Shown: piece after piece, positions 26,344 to 35,511 of the stretch | How positions within the stretch are numbered: the first letter of the stretch is position 1 | Layout: every line of letters begins with the position of its first letter | Source of the DNA: CAYRWR01 sp964428015 | GTDB taxonomy: Bacteria > Spirochaetota > Brevinematia > Brevinematales > CAYRWR01 | Assembly (NCBI GenBank): GCA_964428015.1 | Contig: CAYRWR010000002.1 | Span: forward strand, 112,894 to 176,893 | DNA length: 64,000 bases | Reading direction: 5' to 3' | Translations under genes and position numbers: made by a program | Notes under the pieces: model-generated | Seen by the model: only the letters and a program-made list of their open reading frames with translations | The model's database searches: none | Told to the model about the DNA's origin: nothing

Positions 26344-27699
26344 ATGGCAAAAATCTGGGATAAAAATCACGGGGGAGCCATGGATCCCTTTCTGGAAAAG
26401 TTTTCTATCGGGGACGACACCCAGCTGGATGGGCAGCTCTTTAAATACGAACTGGCCGCTTCTCAGGCTCATGCCCGCATGCTGAAAACGATAGGTATCC
26501 TGAACGAGAGGGAATTCCAGGATTTAGACCGAGAAATGAAAAGGCTGTACCGTACTGAAGGTGACACCATCACTCTGCAAGCCGGAGAAGAAGACATACA
26601 TTCCAAACTGGAAGCTCTATTGATAACTGCTCTGGGTGACACAGGCAAAAAACTCCATACCGGTCGCAGCCGCAATGATCAGGTCCTGGTAGTGACCCGA
26701 TTGTTTGAAAAAGAATCCCTGCTTAAACTAGCCAATGTCTACATAGATTTTTTACAGACTTTGTCAGATTTTTACTCCCGTGAAGGCCACAAACCCCTGC
26801 CCGGCTATACCCATACCAAACAGGCCATGCTGGTCACCGCGGGCTTCTGGGTAGATTCTTTTATAGAAAGCGGTCTGGATAACCTCAGACAACTCACCTT
26901 TACCTATGGGCAGCTCGATCAGAATCCCCTGGGTACAGGTTCCGGTTTTGGAGTCCCTCTGGCCCTGGATCGGGAGATGACCACCCGGCTCATGGGTTTT
27001 GACCGGGTTCAATTTAATGCCATGTTTGCCCACAATTCCCGGGGGAAAATCGAAGCCCAGGTGATTGACGCCTGCTGGAGTATCATGCACGACCTGTCCC
27101 GCCTGGCCGCTGACCTTTTAATGTACAATATGGATGAGCTCCTTTTTGTGGAAACGACCAGTGCTGTCACTACAGGCAGTTCTATCATGCCTCAAAAACG
27201 TAATCTGGATGTCATGGAACTGATCAGGGCCAAAAGTCACAGGGTACTGGGACATTCCCAGGCTGTCAAAGGAATGCTCAACGGAATGATCTCCGGTTAT
27301 AACCGTGACCTGCAGGAATCCAAAAAAGCCCTTTTCGAAACTTTTGAGATCACACTTTCTTCACTTCAGGCGGCTACTATCGTCTTTTCTCAGATACGCA
27401 TAGATGAAGACGCAGTCATCCGGTCATTAAGTCCGGGGATTTTTGCTACTGATATCGCTTTTCAGGCTGTAGCTGCAGGCATGACCTTTCGCGATGCCTA
27501 TAAAAAAGCGGCAGAAGAAATCCACAAAATCCAGGTTACTCCTGAAGTTATTCAGGATAGCATCAGGAAGCGTGTTAGCCCGGGCGCACCGGCCACTCTT
27601 GACTCTCAGTTAAGGATGCAACAGATCAAGTCAGAGAGTGACCTTTGGAAAACCCGTGAAGCCAAACTCCACAACGTATTCAAAGAATTACTGGATTAG
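26344..27699 (+). CDS. argH: Argininosuccinate lyase
   Basis: A 451-residue lyase producing arginine and fumarate. Conserved blocks: HTGRSRNDQV, YTHTKQAM (catalytic His), and the mobile signature loop GSSIMPQKRNLDVMEL. The loop keeps the catalytic Ser and Lys-x-Asn but has RNLD where most ArgH proteins have KNPD. It follows argF after 3 bases. Confidence 0.95.
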   Translation: MAKIWDKNHGGAMDPFLEKFSIGDDTQLDGQLFKYELAASQAHARMLKTIGILNEREFQDLDREMKRLYRTEGDTITLQAGEEDIHSKLEALLITALGDTGKKLHTGRSRNDQVLVVTRLFEKESLLKLANVYIDFLQTLSDFYSREGHKPLPGYTHTKQAMLVTAGFWVDSFIESGLDNLRQLTFTYGQLDQNPLGTGSGFGVPLALDREMTTRLMGFDRVQFNAMFAHNSRGKIEAQVIDACWSIMHDLSRLAADLLMYNMDELLFVETTSAVTTGSSIMPQKRNLDVMELIRAKSHRVLGHSQAVKGMLNGMISGYNRDLQESKKALFETFEITLSSLQAATIVFSQIRIDEDAVIRSLSPGIFATDIAFQAVAAGMTFRDAYKKAAEEIHKIQVTPEVIQDSIRKRVSPGAPATLDSQLRMQQIKSESDLWKTREAKLHNVFKELLD

Positions 27700-27705
27700 T
27701 TTTAT

Positions 27706-28335
27706 ATGCAAAAAAATACCCTCGCACTGAGTGTTTACGACTTTGATGACACACTGTATAATGGAGATTCTTCCATACGTTTCTGGTGGTTCATGCTGAT
27801 TCGTCGCCCGGTGTTTCTATTGCTCAGCCCCTGGTTTCTGCTTTTACTATTGCTGCACGCTGTAAAACTGGTCGATCGTGACCACTTCAAGCAGGCAATG
27901 TATATTGTAGTAGAGGGACTGAAAACAGAAATTCTTCAGGCCCGGGTCGACTCATTCTGGAGTAGAGAAAAAAAGAAAATCAATTCGTGGGTCAAATCAC
28001 GGATATCTCAGGAAAAAAAGGAAGGTCTGAAAATACTATGCATCTCAGCCTCTCCCCGTTTCCTTCTGGATCAAATCTCAGCAGAACTGGGGATCGAGAT
28101 TCTTATTTGCACAGAGATGAAAACTGTAGAAAACCATCAGACCCGCTTTATGGCTGGACCCAATTGCCGGGGACAGGAAAAAGTTCGACGCCTGCAGGAT
28201 TGGGCTGATCTACAACAGGTTAAGTACAAGGTCGTCAGATTCTGTTCCGATAGTCAGGCAGACCTACCCCTATACCAGTTAGCTGAGGAAAAATATAAAG
28301 TCGTTAAGGGTATTTTGTCCCCAGGTTTGCCGTGA
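27706..28335 (+). CDS. HAD-IB family phosphatase
   Basis: A 209-residue protein of the HAD superfamily. Motif I is YDFDDTLYNGDSS (nucleophile and acid Asp), motif II is the Ser in CISASPRFL, and late motif IV is in RFCSDSQADLP, where the usual acidic pair is Ser-Asp/Asp. A hydrophobic cap segment follows motif I (VFLLLSPWFLLLLLLHAV). The pattern fits SerB-like or membrane-associated HAD-IB phosphatases. Substrate unknown. It follows argH by 6 bases and ends the transcript. Confidence 0.82.
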   Translation: MQKNTLALSVYDFDDTLYNGDSSIRFWWFMLIRRPVFLLLSPWFLLLLLLHAVKLVDRDHFKQAMYIVVEGLKTEILQARVDSFWSREKKKINSWVKSRISQEKKEGLKILCISASPRFLLDQISAELGIEILICTEMKTVENHQTRFMAGPNCRGQEKVRRLQDWADLQQVKYKVVRFCSDSQADLPLYQLAEEKYKVVKGILSPGLP

Positions 28336-28358
28336 GCAGCCTTTTTTTCATTTATTTC

Positions 28359-28387
28359 TGGACAGACTGAACCTTTTAAAATACAAT
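28359..28387 (+). promoter_or_regulatory. Promoter of the ATPase-like signalling gene
   Basis: -35 TGGACA (28359-28364), 17-bp spacer, -10 TACAAT (28382-28387). The ATG at 28413 follows AAAGGAG. Confidence 0.6.
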
Positions 28388-28412
28388 TATATATAGATTT
28401 AAAGGAGTCAGC

Positions 28413-29033
28413 ATGAACAAAGAACAGATTCTGACAAACATCAAGTCCGGAGAAGCTCTCAGCCTGACTTTTCCTGTCATTGATGAGAGTATTCAACAGA
28501 GCATGCATTTCCTTATCGATAACCTCCTGGATCATTACGGCCAACCCGATAAAAAAGAACTACTCTATTCATCACTGAAAGAACTAGTCATCAACGGAAT
28601 AAAAGCCAACCTAAAACATCATATGGTAGAAGTCTATGCCCTGGATGAGACTAATCAGCAGATTCAGGAAATGCTCAAAGAAATGCTCAATGAAAAAGAA
28701 CTGCAGAAATTTGAAGATATCGCCCGGCGCCGAGGCTTTCATGTCAGTATTACCATTCATCATTCCCCTCAGGAAATCATTGTCCTGGTTGAAAACAATA
28801 CTTTGATCACAGATGTTGAATACCAGAGGGTCAGTGAAAAATTTGAAAAGGCCCTGAAATACAATAATATTTTTGAATATTATATGGAACATGCTGATGA
28901 GACTGAAGGGTCAGGTCTGGGTATCACTATGATCATACTGATGCTTAAAGGTGAAGGTATTGACCCCAAAGTATTTACCATTCAGAAGCACGATAATAAT
29001 GTCACCATAGCCAGTATCAAAGTACCCTTATAA
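28413..29033 (+). CDS. GHKL ATPase-domain signalling protein without a phosphoacceptor
   Basis: A 206-residue soluble protein. It resembles the ATP-binding half of sensor kinases: the N-box-like SLKELVINGIKAN (~54-66) and G-box-like DETEGSGLGITMIILML (~164-180). There is no dimerisation-phosphoacceptor helix or sensor domain. The middle region (QEMLKEMLNEKELQKFEDIA) is helical and charged. It may act as an anti-sigma/SpoIIAB-like kinase or as a chaperone-like switch. It is a single gene ended by a strong terminator. Confidence 0.75.
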   Translation: MNKEQILTNIKSGEALSLTFPVIDESIQQSMHFLIDNLLDHYGQPDKKELLYSSLKELVINGIKANLKHHMVEVYALDETNQQIQEMLKEMLNEKELQKFEDIARRRGFHVSITIHHSPQEIIVLVENNTLITDVEYQRVSEKFEKALKYNNIFEYYMEHADETEGSGLGITMIILMLKGEGIDPKVFTIQKHDNNVTIASIKVPL

Positions 29034-29040
29034 TTTTCCG

Positions 29041-29080
29041 AAAATAAAAAAACTCCCTCTGGATATCAGAGGGAGTTTTT
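29041..29080. terminator. Bidirectional terminator
   Basis: Stem CTCCCTCTG (29053-29061) with CAGAGGGAG (29067-29075), loop GATAT. A T-run follows on the + strand and an A-run precedes, so it serves the convergent genes at 28413-29033 and 29095-29517. Confidence 0.9.
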
Positions 29081-29094
29081 TTATAGCAAAAAAT

Positions 29095-29517
29095 TTAGTA
29101 ACTCATCACCTTGGCTTTTTGAGCCGCAGCATCTTTTTTCAGCTGTTCTGAAGAAGAAGTGCTGTTCATGACATCATTGAATCTCATTACAGCCGCGTTT
29201 TTATAGGTAGTAAGATCGTCCATGGTAAAACCATAGCGGGTTTCTTTGATGTTTTCTTTGATAAACTTGGCAACCAGGACGAAGGCACGCCCGGCTTCAT
29301 ATTTATTTTGTACACTAGCCATTTTCTTTTCATTATCCAGGGCTTCTTTAAGTACCGCGATGACATTTTTATAAGCCGTGTCATCAAATTTTGAATCCTG
29401 GACTATCACTACCGTTGAATTGGTGGCCTTATTATCCCCTTTTACCGGTTCTTTTCCACAGGAAAATACCGTCGCCAACACAGTCACCATGAGCAGGCTG
29501 AATATTACTCTTTTCAT
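29095..29517 (-). CDS. Small lipoprotein
   Basis: A 140-residue protein with a lipoprotein signal ending VFSC (Cys20 lipidated). The mature part is helical with KFDDTAYKNVIAVLKEALDN and a Ser-rich stretch. No family recognised. It ends the leftward run of two HEAT-like proteins and this lipoprotein, probably one operon for envelope proteins. AAGGAGAG precedes the ATG. Confidence 0.8.
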   Translation of the reverse strand: MKRVIFSLLMVTVLATVFSCGKEPVKGDNKATNSTVVIVQDSKFDDTAYKNVIAVLKEALDNEKKMASVQNKYEAGRAFVLVAKFIKENIKETRYGFTMDDLTTYKNAAVMRFNDVMNSTSSSEQLKKDAAAQKAKVMSY

Positions 29518-29552
29518 ATAGTCTCTCCTTGCTTCTTTCTTTTTTTAAAAAA

Positions 29553-29996
29553 TTACTTGGACAGTTTCCAGTCTAAATTCTTGATCGCTTTCCAGGCTTC
29601 TCGGATGGTATCATCGGTATGCTTCCGTTTAGTGACAATTTCCAACAGTGCCACAAATGCCTTTGGGTGCCTGGATTTACTGACCAGTACCACCAGCTCT
29701 TTGGCGATCTTATCATTATAATATAGAACCTGGTCCTGTTCATTAAAATCCACAAAATCATAGGAATGATTCAATAGATCAATAGCGGTATCAATCAGGA
29801 TCATATCAGGGCTTTCTTCATACATTTTCTGCATGCGCAATACAGCAGCTTTTTTCTGTTCATAATTGTCACCCAGAGATAAGGTGCGATAAAGCTTCTG
29901 AAGTTCAGGACTCATACTGGTATTATTACCCTGAGACCAAAGGGAAGAGCTCAGCAGTAATACTGAAAGAAGAAATCCTATCCTTAAACTTTTCAT
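29553..29996 (-). CDS. Exported HEAT-like protein, short paralogue
   Basis: A 147-residue protein with a signal peptide (IGFLLSVLLLSSSLWS). The remainder is helical. Its C-terminal AFVALLEIVTKRKHTDDTI is clearly related to the C-terminus of the upstream gene product (AFPALLEIVTKQNHRIQTI), and both end with a similar Trp-containing helix, so the pair arose by duplication. Begins one base after the stop of that gene. Function unknown. Confidence 0.82.
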   Translation of the reverse strand: MKSLRIGFLLSVLLLSSSLWSQGNNTSMSPELQKLYRTLSLGDNYEQKKAAVLRMQKMYEESPDMILIDTAIDLLNHSYDFVDFNEQDQVLYYNDKIAKELVVLVSKSRHPKAFVALLEIVTKRKHTDDTIREAWKAIKNLDWKLSK

Positions 29997-29997
29997 T

Positions 29998-30672
29998 TTA
30001 CCATTTCAGCTTGTTCATAGCATCCCAGGCTGCATCTATAGTCTGGATACGATGATTCTGTTTGGTCACGATTTCCAATAGAGCGGGAAAGGCCATAGGA
30101 TCCCCGATTTCACCGAAAGCTTTACAAATACCTTCTACTACACGGTCATCCTGGAACATCTTTTCATTATCTTCCCGGAAATTTGCATAGTTAAACTGAA
30201 AACGCACCATGGAAACCAGTGTTTTGACACTCTGAGGAGAACCCATCATTCCTAATGCCCGTGCAGCGGCAATACGGATTTCAGTTTCACGTTCAAATTT
30301 AATAATACTGACCATAGTGTCTGAATATTTAGGGTTCTTTTGTTCAGATATATAATTGAGAGCAATTAAACGGGCTTCGGGAGAGGTACTGGTAGCCTGT
30401 CCATATTTGTCTGCCATGCGCAGGTCAAAAGTTACCATATCCATCAGTACATCATAGCGTGCAGGTTCTGTATTTTTAGTGATCATTTTGACAATGATGG
30501 TCTGCTGCTGGCGGTCTGTAGTCTTATAAAACTGGTCTTTGAGAGTCTGAAGACCTCCTCCCAGGACCAGGTCATCCGGTACAAAAGCATCTGAAGCATC
30601 GATTTTGGCAAATGCTGTCACACTCATAAGCATCATCACAGCTACAGCAATGAGAGCACGTATTCCTTTCAT
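29998..30672 (-). CDS. Exported HEAT-repeat protein
   Basis: A 224-residue secreted protein: signal peptide (LIAVAVMMLMSVTAFA), then HEAT-type helical pairs, including TEIRIAAARALGMMGSPQSV and CKAFGEIGDPMAFPALLEIV. HEAT repeats usually form scaffolds for protein binding. The gene heads a leftward group with its shorter paralogue and a lipoprotein; AAGGAGG precedes the ATG. The 156 bases upstream (30673-30828) show no gene and no clear promoter match. Confidence 0.85.
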   Translation of the reverse strand: MKGIRALIAVAVMMLMSVTAFAKIDASDAFVPDDLVLGGGLQTLKDQFYKTTDRQQQTIIVKMITKNTEPARYDVLMDMVTFDLRMADKYGQATSTSPEARLIALNYISEQKNPKYSDTMVSIIKFERETEIRIAAARALGMMGSPQSVKTLVSMVRFQFNYANFREDNEKMFQDDRVVEGICKAFGEIGDPMAFPALLEIVTKQNHRIQTIDAAWDAMNKLKW

Positions 30673-30828
30673 CCGAAACCTCCTTGATTGTCGGGTGTAA
30701 AATTTAATATATTGATATCGACTACACAGGGATAGAACTGAAAAGCACTGATCCTATCCACTATTTACATACCTAATAATAGCTTGGAATAGCGGTTTGT
30801 CAAGAAAAATCCTGTAAGTTGTTGAGGT

Positions 30829-31476
30829 TTACTGCTTTTGTATGGCTTTTAATAGAAGTGAAAGCACCTGGGTAATACCCAGTCCTGTGGTATCTATGAT
30901 GTGGGCATCCTCAGCCGGCTTTAATGGAGCCAGGTCTCTTTGTGAATCAAGGCTATCCCGCCGGATGATTTCTGCTTCGATGTGATCAATATCCAGACCT
31001 GTCTCCCCTCTTTGTACCAGCTGTTCAAATCTACGTTGGGCTCTTTCACGGGGAGTAGCATCCAGATAAAATTTAAAGTCAGCCTGTGGAAAAACAACCG
31101 TCCCCATATCCCGACCTTCGGTCACAAAATCACCGCCAGCGGCAATCCGCCTCTGTAACGCGGTCATGGAACCTCTCACCACAGCCAGACCGGACACAGC
31201 CGAAACCTGCCGGTCTATGTCAGCAGTCCTTATATCCAGGCTGACATCTCTGTCATTTAAAAAAACTTTTTCACCCTGAAAGGAAATCTTCAGATTATCC
31301 AGGATGGATTGAATAGACGGGATATCATCCAGCGAAATATTTTTTTCCATGAGTGCCAAAGTGACACAGCGGTACATAGCTCCGGTATCCAGGAAGGAAA
31401 AATTTAACTCCCGGGCCAGTTGCCGGGACAGGGTTGATTTACCGCTACCCGCAGGCCCATCCAGAGTGATGATCAC
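30829..31476 (-). CDS. cmk: Cytidylate kinase
   Basis: A 215-residue (d)CMP kinase. P-loop LDGPAGSGKST near the N-terminus, then FLDTGAMYRCVTLA, the CMP-contacting VTEGRDMGTVVFP and the lid region RRDSLDSQRDLAPL. Standard length. Its start overlaps the stop of tyrA by four bases. The aroF-tyrA-cmk order links shikimate/tyrosine synthesis with a nucleotide kinase; cmk next to aromatic genes is seen in other bacteria. Confidence 0.96.
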   Translation of the reverse strand: MIITLDGPAGSGKSTLSRQLARELNFSFLDTGAMYRCVTLALMEKNISLDDIPSIQSILDNLKISFQGEKVFLNDRDVSLDIRTADIDRQVSAVSGLAVVRGSMTALQRRIAAGGDFVTEGRDMGTVVFPQADFKFYLDATPRERAQRRFEQLVQRGETGLDIDHIEAEIIRRDSLDSQRDLAPLKPAEDAHIIDTTGLGITQVLSLLLKAIQKQ

Positions 31477-32321
31477 AGGTTTTCCCGGAAATCCTTGGCG
31501 CGTTCCAGGTATTCAATAAGATGCTTACGGTTGCCGGACTGAATGATCTTGACCAGCTCCCCTATTTCACGGGAAAAATCCACCAGGGAACGTTCCACAT
31601 TATCCGCATTCATTAATATAATATCTGCCCACATATCAGGAGGACCCATAGATATCCGGGTCGTATCCAGTAACCCTTTGCCATACAGGCCGAAAAAGCG
31701 GACTTCTGACCAGCCGTCTTTTTCCAGCTGTCGGGATAAGGCGCTAGCTATGAGGTGTGTGGCGTGTGAAGTGGAGCCCACGATTTCATCGTGAAAATCA
31801 GAGGAGACAATCACGATCTGGGAACCAAAAGTCTTCCAGAAATCCCGTACTCTCTCCAGGACTTCTTCCCGGCCTTCCCCAATTATAGCTACTATTTTTT
31901 TCTCAAAAAGATCGGCCCGGGCGAATTCCATACCGGATTTTTCACTACCTGCCATGGGGTGCGCACCCACAAAGGACAGGTTGCGCTGATTGACTTTGGC
32001 TACGCTTTCAATGACTACGCGTTTGACACTGGCCACATCCATTACCACCACAGAATCTGAAAGGTGGTTATGGAACAGGGCAAATGTGGCAGCCACATTT
32101 TCAGCGGGAGTCCCGATAAGCAGAACTTCTATCTTTTCAACTATTTCATCCCCGGGCTCAGCTACCTGATCAATAATACCCAGCCTTCGGGCTTTTTCCA
32201 GTTTTTCTTTGTCCCGTCCAAATCCGATAACTTTGACATCATCAATGTATTGTTTAATAGCCAGGGCAACAGATGCTCCGATTAACCCCAGTCCATAGAC
32301 TCCGAATACTCTTTGAGCCAT
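31473..32321 (-). CDS. tyrA: Prephenate dehydrogenase
   Basis: A 282-residue NAD(P)-dependent enzyme converting prephenate to 4-hydroxyphenylpyruvate. The Rossmann motif GLGLIGASVALAI opens the protein, VMDVASVKR and FVGAHPMAGSEKSG are catalytic-domain signatures, and GSTSHATHLIASAL continues the helical domain. There is no fused chorismate mutase or ACT domain. Encoded between the DAHP synthase gene (31-base gap) and cmk. Confidence 0.94.
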   Translation of the reverse strand: MAQRVFGVYGLGLIGASVALAIKQYIDDVKVIGFGRDKEKLEKARRLGIIDQVAEPGDEIVEKIEVLLIGTPAENVAATFALFHNHLSDSVVVMDVASVKRVVIESVAKVNQRNLSFVGAHPMAGSEKSGMEFARADLFEKKIVAIIGEGREEVLERVRDFWKTFGSQIVIVSSDFHDEIVGSTSHATHLIASALSRQLEKDGWSEVRFFGLYGKGLLDTTRISMGPPDMWADIILMNADNVERSLVDFSREIGELVKIIQSGNRKHLIEYLERAKDFRENL

Positions 32322-32352
32322 GTGCTCACTCCTTTAAAATAATCTGGACGAC

Positions 32353-33372
32353 CTAGACAGCGAGACCCCGGCCTGTCACCCGGGCAATCTCTCCCAGATC
32401 ATGTATCAATTTTAAAAATCTTTCCGGACGGAGTGATTGAGCCCCGTCTGATAATGCGGATTCCGGCTGGTGATGTACTTCCACCATTACGCCATCAGCA
32501 CCGGCAGTTATACCGGCCAGGGCAAGCGGCGCAACATACTGCCACACCCCGGCCGCGTGACTGGGATCTATAATCACGGGCAGATGGGTCCTTTCTTTTA
32601 ATACAGGTATAGCAATAATATCAAATGTATTGCGGGTGGTTGTCTCAAATGTTCTGATGCCTCTTTCACATAATATCACTTCAGGATTACCTTCTGACAG
32701 AATATATTCAGCAGACATCAGCCATTCATCTATGGTCTGCGATTGACCCCGCTTTAAAATCACCGGTTTCTTTTGCTTACCCACTGCCTTCAGTAAGGGA
32801 AAATTCTGGGCATTCCGGGTACCGATCTGCAGTACATCAACATATCCGGCTGTCATATCGACTGCCATGGTATCCATGACTTCAGAAATTACCGGCAGCT
32901 CCCATTTATCACCCGCCCGGCGCAGCAGCCTGAGTCCTTCTTCTCCCAATCCCTGAAACATGTAGGGGGAAGTACGGGGCTTGAAAGCACCGCCTCGCAG
33001 GAAATGACCGCCGCTCTCTTTCACTGCCTGGGCTATGGTCATGATCTGTGCTTCACTTTCGACACTACAGGGACCAGCTATGACACATATATCGCGACCC
33101 CCGATGGCATGTTTTCCTATTTGTACAATAGTATCCTGGGGATGAAAATCCCTACTGGCCAGCTTGTAGGGTTTGGACACCTGGACTATTTTTTCCACAC
33201 TGCCCAGGGAGGCCAGAGGATAATCAGCCAGTCTGGATTTATCGCCGATCACACCTATGATAGTCTGTGTCTCCCCTGTGGAGACATGTGTCTTCAAACC
33301 CACTTTTTCGATCATGAGGACGATGTGGTTCACTTCCTCATTGCTGGCTCCGGGTTTCAGGACAATGATCAA
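32353..33372 (-). CDS. aroF: 3-deoxy-7-phosphoheptulonate (DAHP) synthase
   Basis: A 339-residue class I-beta DAHP synthase, first step of the shikimate pathway. The N-terminal ferredoxin-like regulatory domain begins IIVLKPGASNEEV. The barrel contains VIAGPCSVESE, RGGAFKPRTSPY and VIIDPSHAAG. I place the start at TTG 33372: GGGGAG lies 6 bases upstream, the family usually starts near MIIVxKPG, and the promoter predicts transcription from about 33407. The longer frame from TTG 33402 would leave almost no leader. First gene of aroF-tyrA-cmk. Confidence 0.94.
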   Translation of the reverse strand: MIIVLKPGASNEEVNHIVLMIEKVGLKTHVSTGETQTIIGVIGDKSRLADYPLASLGSVEKIVQVSKPYKLASRDFHPQDTIVQIGKHAIGGRDICVIAGPCSVESEAQIMTIAQAVKESGGHFLRGGAFKPRTSPYMFQGLGEEGLRLLRRAGDKWELPVISEVMDTMAVDMTAGYVDVLQIGTRNAQNFPLLKAVGKQKKPVILKRGQSQTIDEWLMSAEYILSEGNPEVILCERGIRTFETTTRNTFDIIAIPVLKERTHLPVIIDPSHAAGVWQYVAPLALAGITAGADGVMVEVHHQPESALSDGAQSLRPERFLKLIHDLGEIARVTGRGLAV

Positions 33373-33413
33373 GTTCGGCTCCCCATAGGGTATTCGTGGC
33401 AATTTACTGCATT

Positions 33414-33442
33414 ATTATACAAAGTCCATATCAAAATTACAA
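33414..33442 (-). promoter_or_regulatory. Promoter of aroF-tyrA-cmk
   Basis: Leftward -35 TTGTAA (33437-33442), 17-bp spacer, perfect -10 TATAAT (33414-33419). Confidence 0.75.
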
Positions 33443-33572
33443 GTATGAGCTCAGGAAGGTATGTCTATCCCGGAACAGAAAAAATGACTCTAACTGGAAG
33501 TGAATGCTGAAAATCTGGTTTTTTTTCCAAGACTTTGCTATCATATAGGTAAAATAATCTTCAGGAAGTACT

Positions 33573-35492
33573 ATGAGTATTTTTCAGGATCCCCAGAATC
33601 TCGAAACCGTTCAGGAAGAAAAAAAAGTTTTAACTTTTATCCTGACTATCGTCATATTGATCAGTGCCTTTGTGCCTTTTATCATGAACTACAAGTATAA
33701 TGATCATCACCTGAACTGGCTAAACCATGACTACGGTAAAAATCTTATGATGTCCACTGAAAAAAACTCCATTCTGATGACAGAAGGCGGAGATAACCAG
33801 GTTTTCTCTACTTTATACTTCACCTATGCTGAAAAAATCCGCCCGGACCTGACTCCCTATGACCAGAAAGGTAATATCTTTAAACGTATTTATTGGGATA
33901 TGCGCTATATTTATCCACAGACCCTGGAAAAGAGAATGAAGCAGGTAGACACCGGCCTCTTTTCAGGGGAAGAACCTTTCTACCCCGACCGGTCTGAAGC
34001 TCCAGACTCTTCTGATGCTGAGCTCTTAAAGTTTTTCCAACAGGACCCCTATTTTATACCTTACTGGATGGGAGTACGGCCGGTATATCTGACCTGGCAG
34101 CGCCCGGAACCCTGGACTCTGGGAGACTATTATTACAAACGCTATGGTATCATGTACAAAGTTCAGGATATCGAATATAGCCTGGTGGATTATCTGGAAA
34201 TCAAAAAAGAAATCAGCATGAATGAAGCCGGCCGCTATCTGGCTGATCAGCTGCACCGCACTCTGGACTCTACATACATAAACGCTAAACTTGCCAAACT
34301 GGAAAAAGAAGGCTGGATCCGTCGTAACGGAGGCTCAGTTTCATTTGTTAAGATGTATCCTGCGCCTCATCCCGGAGATTATTTCGACTCCTTCCTGTTA
34401 CGCTGGAGGGATGTACCCAACGCCCCCTACTGGGACTATCTGACCCGTGAAATTATCATCAATTATGACTATCAGCTGGGTAATATCTATCTGGAAAAAA
34501 CCCGTGAGCTGAAAGAACTGGCTAAATCCGAAACGCGTACTGCTATCCTGAAAGATATCAATGCCCGTATCCAGGAAAACTGGAATCTGGCGAAATCATA
34601 TTATGATGATGCAGTGACTTATGGAGGAGACAGCATTTCTTCCTTGCACAATGTAGCAGTAATCTACCTTAATAATGATATGGAAGACCTTTCGGCTAAG
34701 GCACTGCCCTTGCTGGAAAAAGGACTCACCCTCTACCCTAATTCCATTGGGACCTACCAGCTGATGTTCAACTATCTGCTGAAAAACCTGTTTGACGTAC
34801 CCGCCAATGAAAGTAAAAATCTCTCAGAAATGGAAAAATATCTGTCTATGCTCAAGAAGCAATTATCTCTCTATAAAGGTACAGGTGGAGATTTCTCCAA
34901 ACACCCCAACTGGAAAAATTTTGCCGGCATAGAAAGTTTTATGCAAAGTCTGGTTCAATTCCCCAATAGTCAATTGATGCAGCTGGATGCCAGTCTTCTG
35001 AAGCAAATACAGACTGATCCAGCCAAGGTTCCTACACAGGCGGCACAGCAGGTCATCTTTAACTTGTTCCAGAGGGGTATTTCTGTCAATTATCAACCCT
35101 ATCTCAATAAAGCCCGGTATTATATGTCCGTCCTGATTCCAGCCAAATTAAACGATTCGGAATTTCTATCCTGGGCTTTTGAGCAAAGCATTCAGCTTCA
35201 GGATTACGATACCGCACTGTATTGCGGATTGGCCCTGGATCGTTTAAAAGTAGAACATAACCGTCTCAAGGGTTTGTTTAATTATTATATGGGAAAACTT
35301 TTCTTCAACCAGGGTGGTACTTTGGAAGCGAAGCGGTATTTTGAAAAATATATCGATAGTACCAAGGGCAATATGCAGGCACAGATGCAGCAGAAATCCA
35401 TGCTGGATGAATCCAAGCAGGCTATCCAGCTGTTAAGCACACAGGCATTAAAGTCCTACAATCCCAGACTGACTGTCTACAAACTGAACTGA
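33573..35492 (+). CDS. DUF2723-like soluble domain with single membrane anchor and TPR tail
   Basis: A 639-residue protein. After a short cytoplasmic start there is one membrane helix (~22-42, LTFILTIVILISAFVPFIMN). Next comes a region with DYGKNLMMSTEKNSILMTEG and DNQVFSTLYFTYAEKIRPDL. That matches the part of DUF2723 (glycosyltransferase-like membrane) proteins that follows their transmembrane core. The remainder is helical with TPR character. The usual multi-pass catalytic half is absent, so this is either a lineage-specific derivative or the remnant of a split protein. The ATG follows CAGGAAG. It precedes the FtsW/RodA gene by 19 bases. Confidence 0.75.
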   Translation: MSIFQDPQNLETVQEEKKVLTFILTIVILISAFVPFIMNYKYNDHHLNWLNHDYGKNLMMSTEKNSILMTEGGDNQVFSTLYFTYAEKIRPDLTPYDQKGNIFKRIYWDMRYIYPQTLEKRMKQVDTGLFSGEEPFYPDRSEAPDSSDAELLKFFQQDPYFIPYWMGVRPVYLTWQRPEPWTLGDYYYKRYGIMYKVQDIEYSLVDYLEIKKEISMNEAGRYLADQLHRTLDSTYINAKLAKLEKEGWIRRNGGSVSFVKMYPAPHPGDYFDSFLLRWRDVPNAPYWDYLTREIIINYDYQLGNIYLEKTRELKELAKSETRTAILKDINARIQENWNLAKSYYDDAVTYGGDSISSLHNVAVIYLNNDMEDLSAKALPLLEKGLTLYPNSIGTYQLMFNYLLKNLFDVPANESKNLSEMEKYLSMLKKQLSLYKGTGGDFSKHPNWKNFAGIESFMQSLVQFPNSQLMQLDASLLKQIQTDPAKVPTQAAQQVIFNLFQRGISVNYQPYLNKARYYMSVLIPAKLNDSEFLSWAFEQSIQLQDYDTALYCGLALDRLKVEHNRLKGLFNYYMGKLFFNQGGTLEAKRYFEKYIDSTKGNMQAQMQQKSMLDESKQAIQLLSTQALKSYNPRLTVYKLN

Positions 35493-35511
35493 TTTTCGGA
35501 TCATACGGTTA

